Source: an uncultured Prevotellaceae bacterium
GTDB lineage: Bacteria > Bacteroidota > Bacteroidia > Bacteroidales > Bacteroidaceae
NCBI GenBank assembly: GCA_945787625.1
Contig: CALZJL010000086.1
Coordinates: 1 to 5,772, forward strand
Reading direction: 5' to 3'
DNA: 5,772 bases
Position numbers and translations under genes: made by a program. Each line of letters opens with the position of its first letter. Positions within the stretch are counted from its first letter, which is position 1. Below, in pieces: positions 5,746 through 5,772 of this stretch. Under the pieces are notes generated by a model, which saw only the letters and a list, made by a program, of their open reading frames with translations, was not told where the DNA came from and made no database searches.

Positions 5746-5772
5746 TACAAAGACTTTGAGATAGTAGTTTTA

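Noticed and set aside
5747..5757. CAAAGACTTTG inverted repeat just after the OmpA-family stop codon
   Set aside because: The arms are 5 bp around a single base, too tight for a hairpin, and the window ends before any terminator could be judged.
1..5772. CRISPR array, transposon ends, tRNA or rRNA genes, or a novel defence-like cluster
   Set aside because: No regularly spaced repeats, long terminal inverted repeats, transposase motifs or cloverleaf-like sequences were seen by eye, and all large open frames are housekeeping or envelope families.

Overview
The window looks like ordinary chromosomal DNA from a member of the Bacteroidales, most likely Prevotella or a close relative. Three things support this. 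Two intergenic regions carry the Bacteroidota sigma-factor promoter signature (TTTG, a gap of 18-19 nt, then TAnnTTTG). No gene start has a clear Shine-Dalgarno sequence; starts are preceded instead by A-rich or AT-rich leaders. The protein families and lengths also fit this group. Species assignment is inference.

Layout, all genes on the + strand: (1) 57-1799, a 580-residue alpha-D-phosphohexomutase of the phosphoglucomutase type, with a possible -7 promoter element at the window edge; (2) a 15-bp hairpin at 1811-1843, a probable terminator or attenuator; (3) 1878-2504, rsmG, the 16S rRNA m7G527 methyltransferase; (4) 2510-3151, a metallo-beta-lactamase-fold hydrolase of the YcbL/glyoxalase II type, 5 nt after rsmG and probably cotranscribed with it; (5) a near-perfect promoter at 3182-3212 followed by galE (3257-4273), UDP-glucose 4-epimerase; (6) a 314-nt intergenic region with a perfect 14-bp hairpin, an AT-rich stretch, a second promoter and a leader of about 88 nt; (7) 4588-5745, a secreted OmpA-family outer-membrane protein made of signal peptide, eight-stranded barrel, coiled-coil linker and C-terminal OmpA domain.

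Functionally, the mutase and GalE both belong to nucleotide-sugar and galactose (Leloir) metabolism: Glc-6-P to Glc-1-P, and UDP-Gal to UDP-Glc. They appear to be separately transcribed and are split by an rRNA-modification/hydrolase pair. The OmpA protein is a separate, probably strongly expressed transcription unit.

I see no CRISPR array, mobile element, tRNA, rRNA or evident new multi-gene system. The points most worth a second look are fine-scale. GalE has a cysteine at the residue known to control UDP-GlcNAc/GalNAc acceptance. The OmpA domain lacks the usual peptidoglycan-binding aspartate and has several cysteines. The galE start is fixed by its promoter. The OmpA gene has a long, palindrome-bearing leader.
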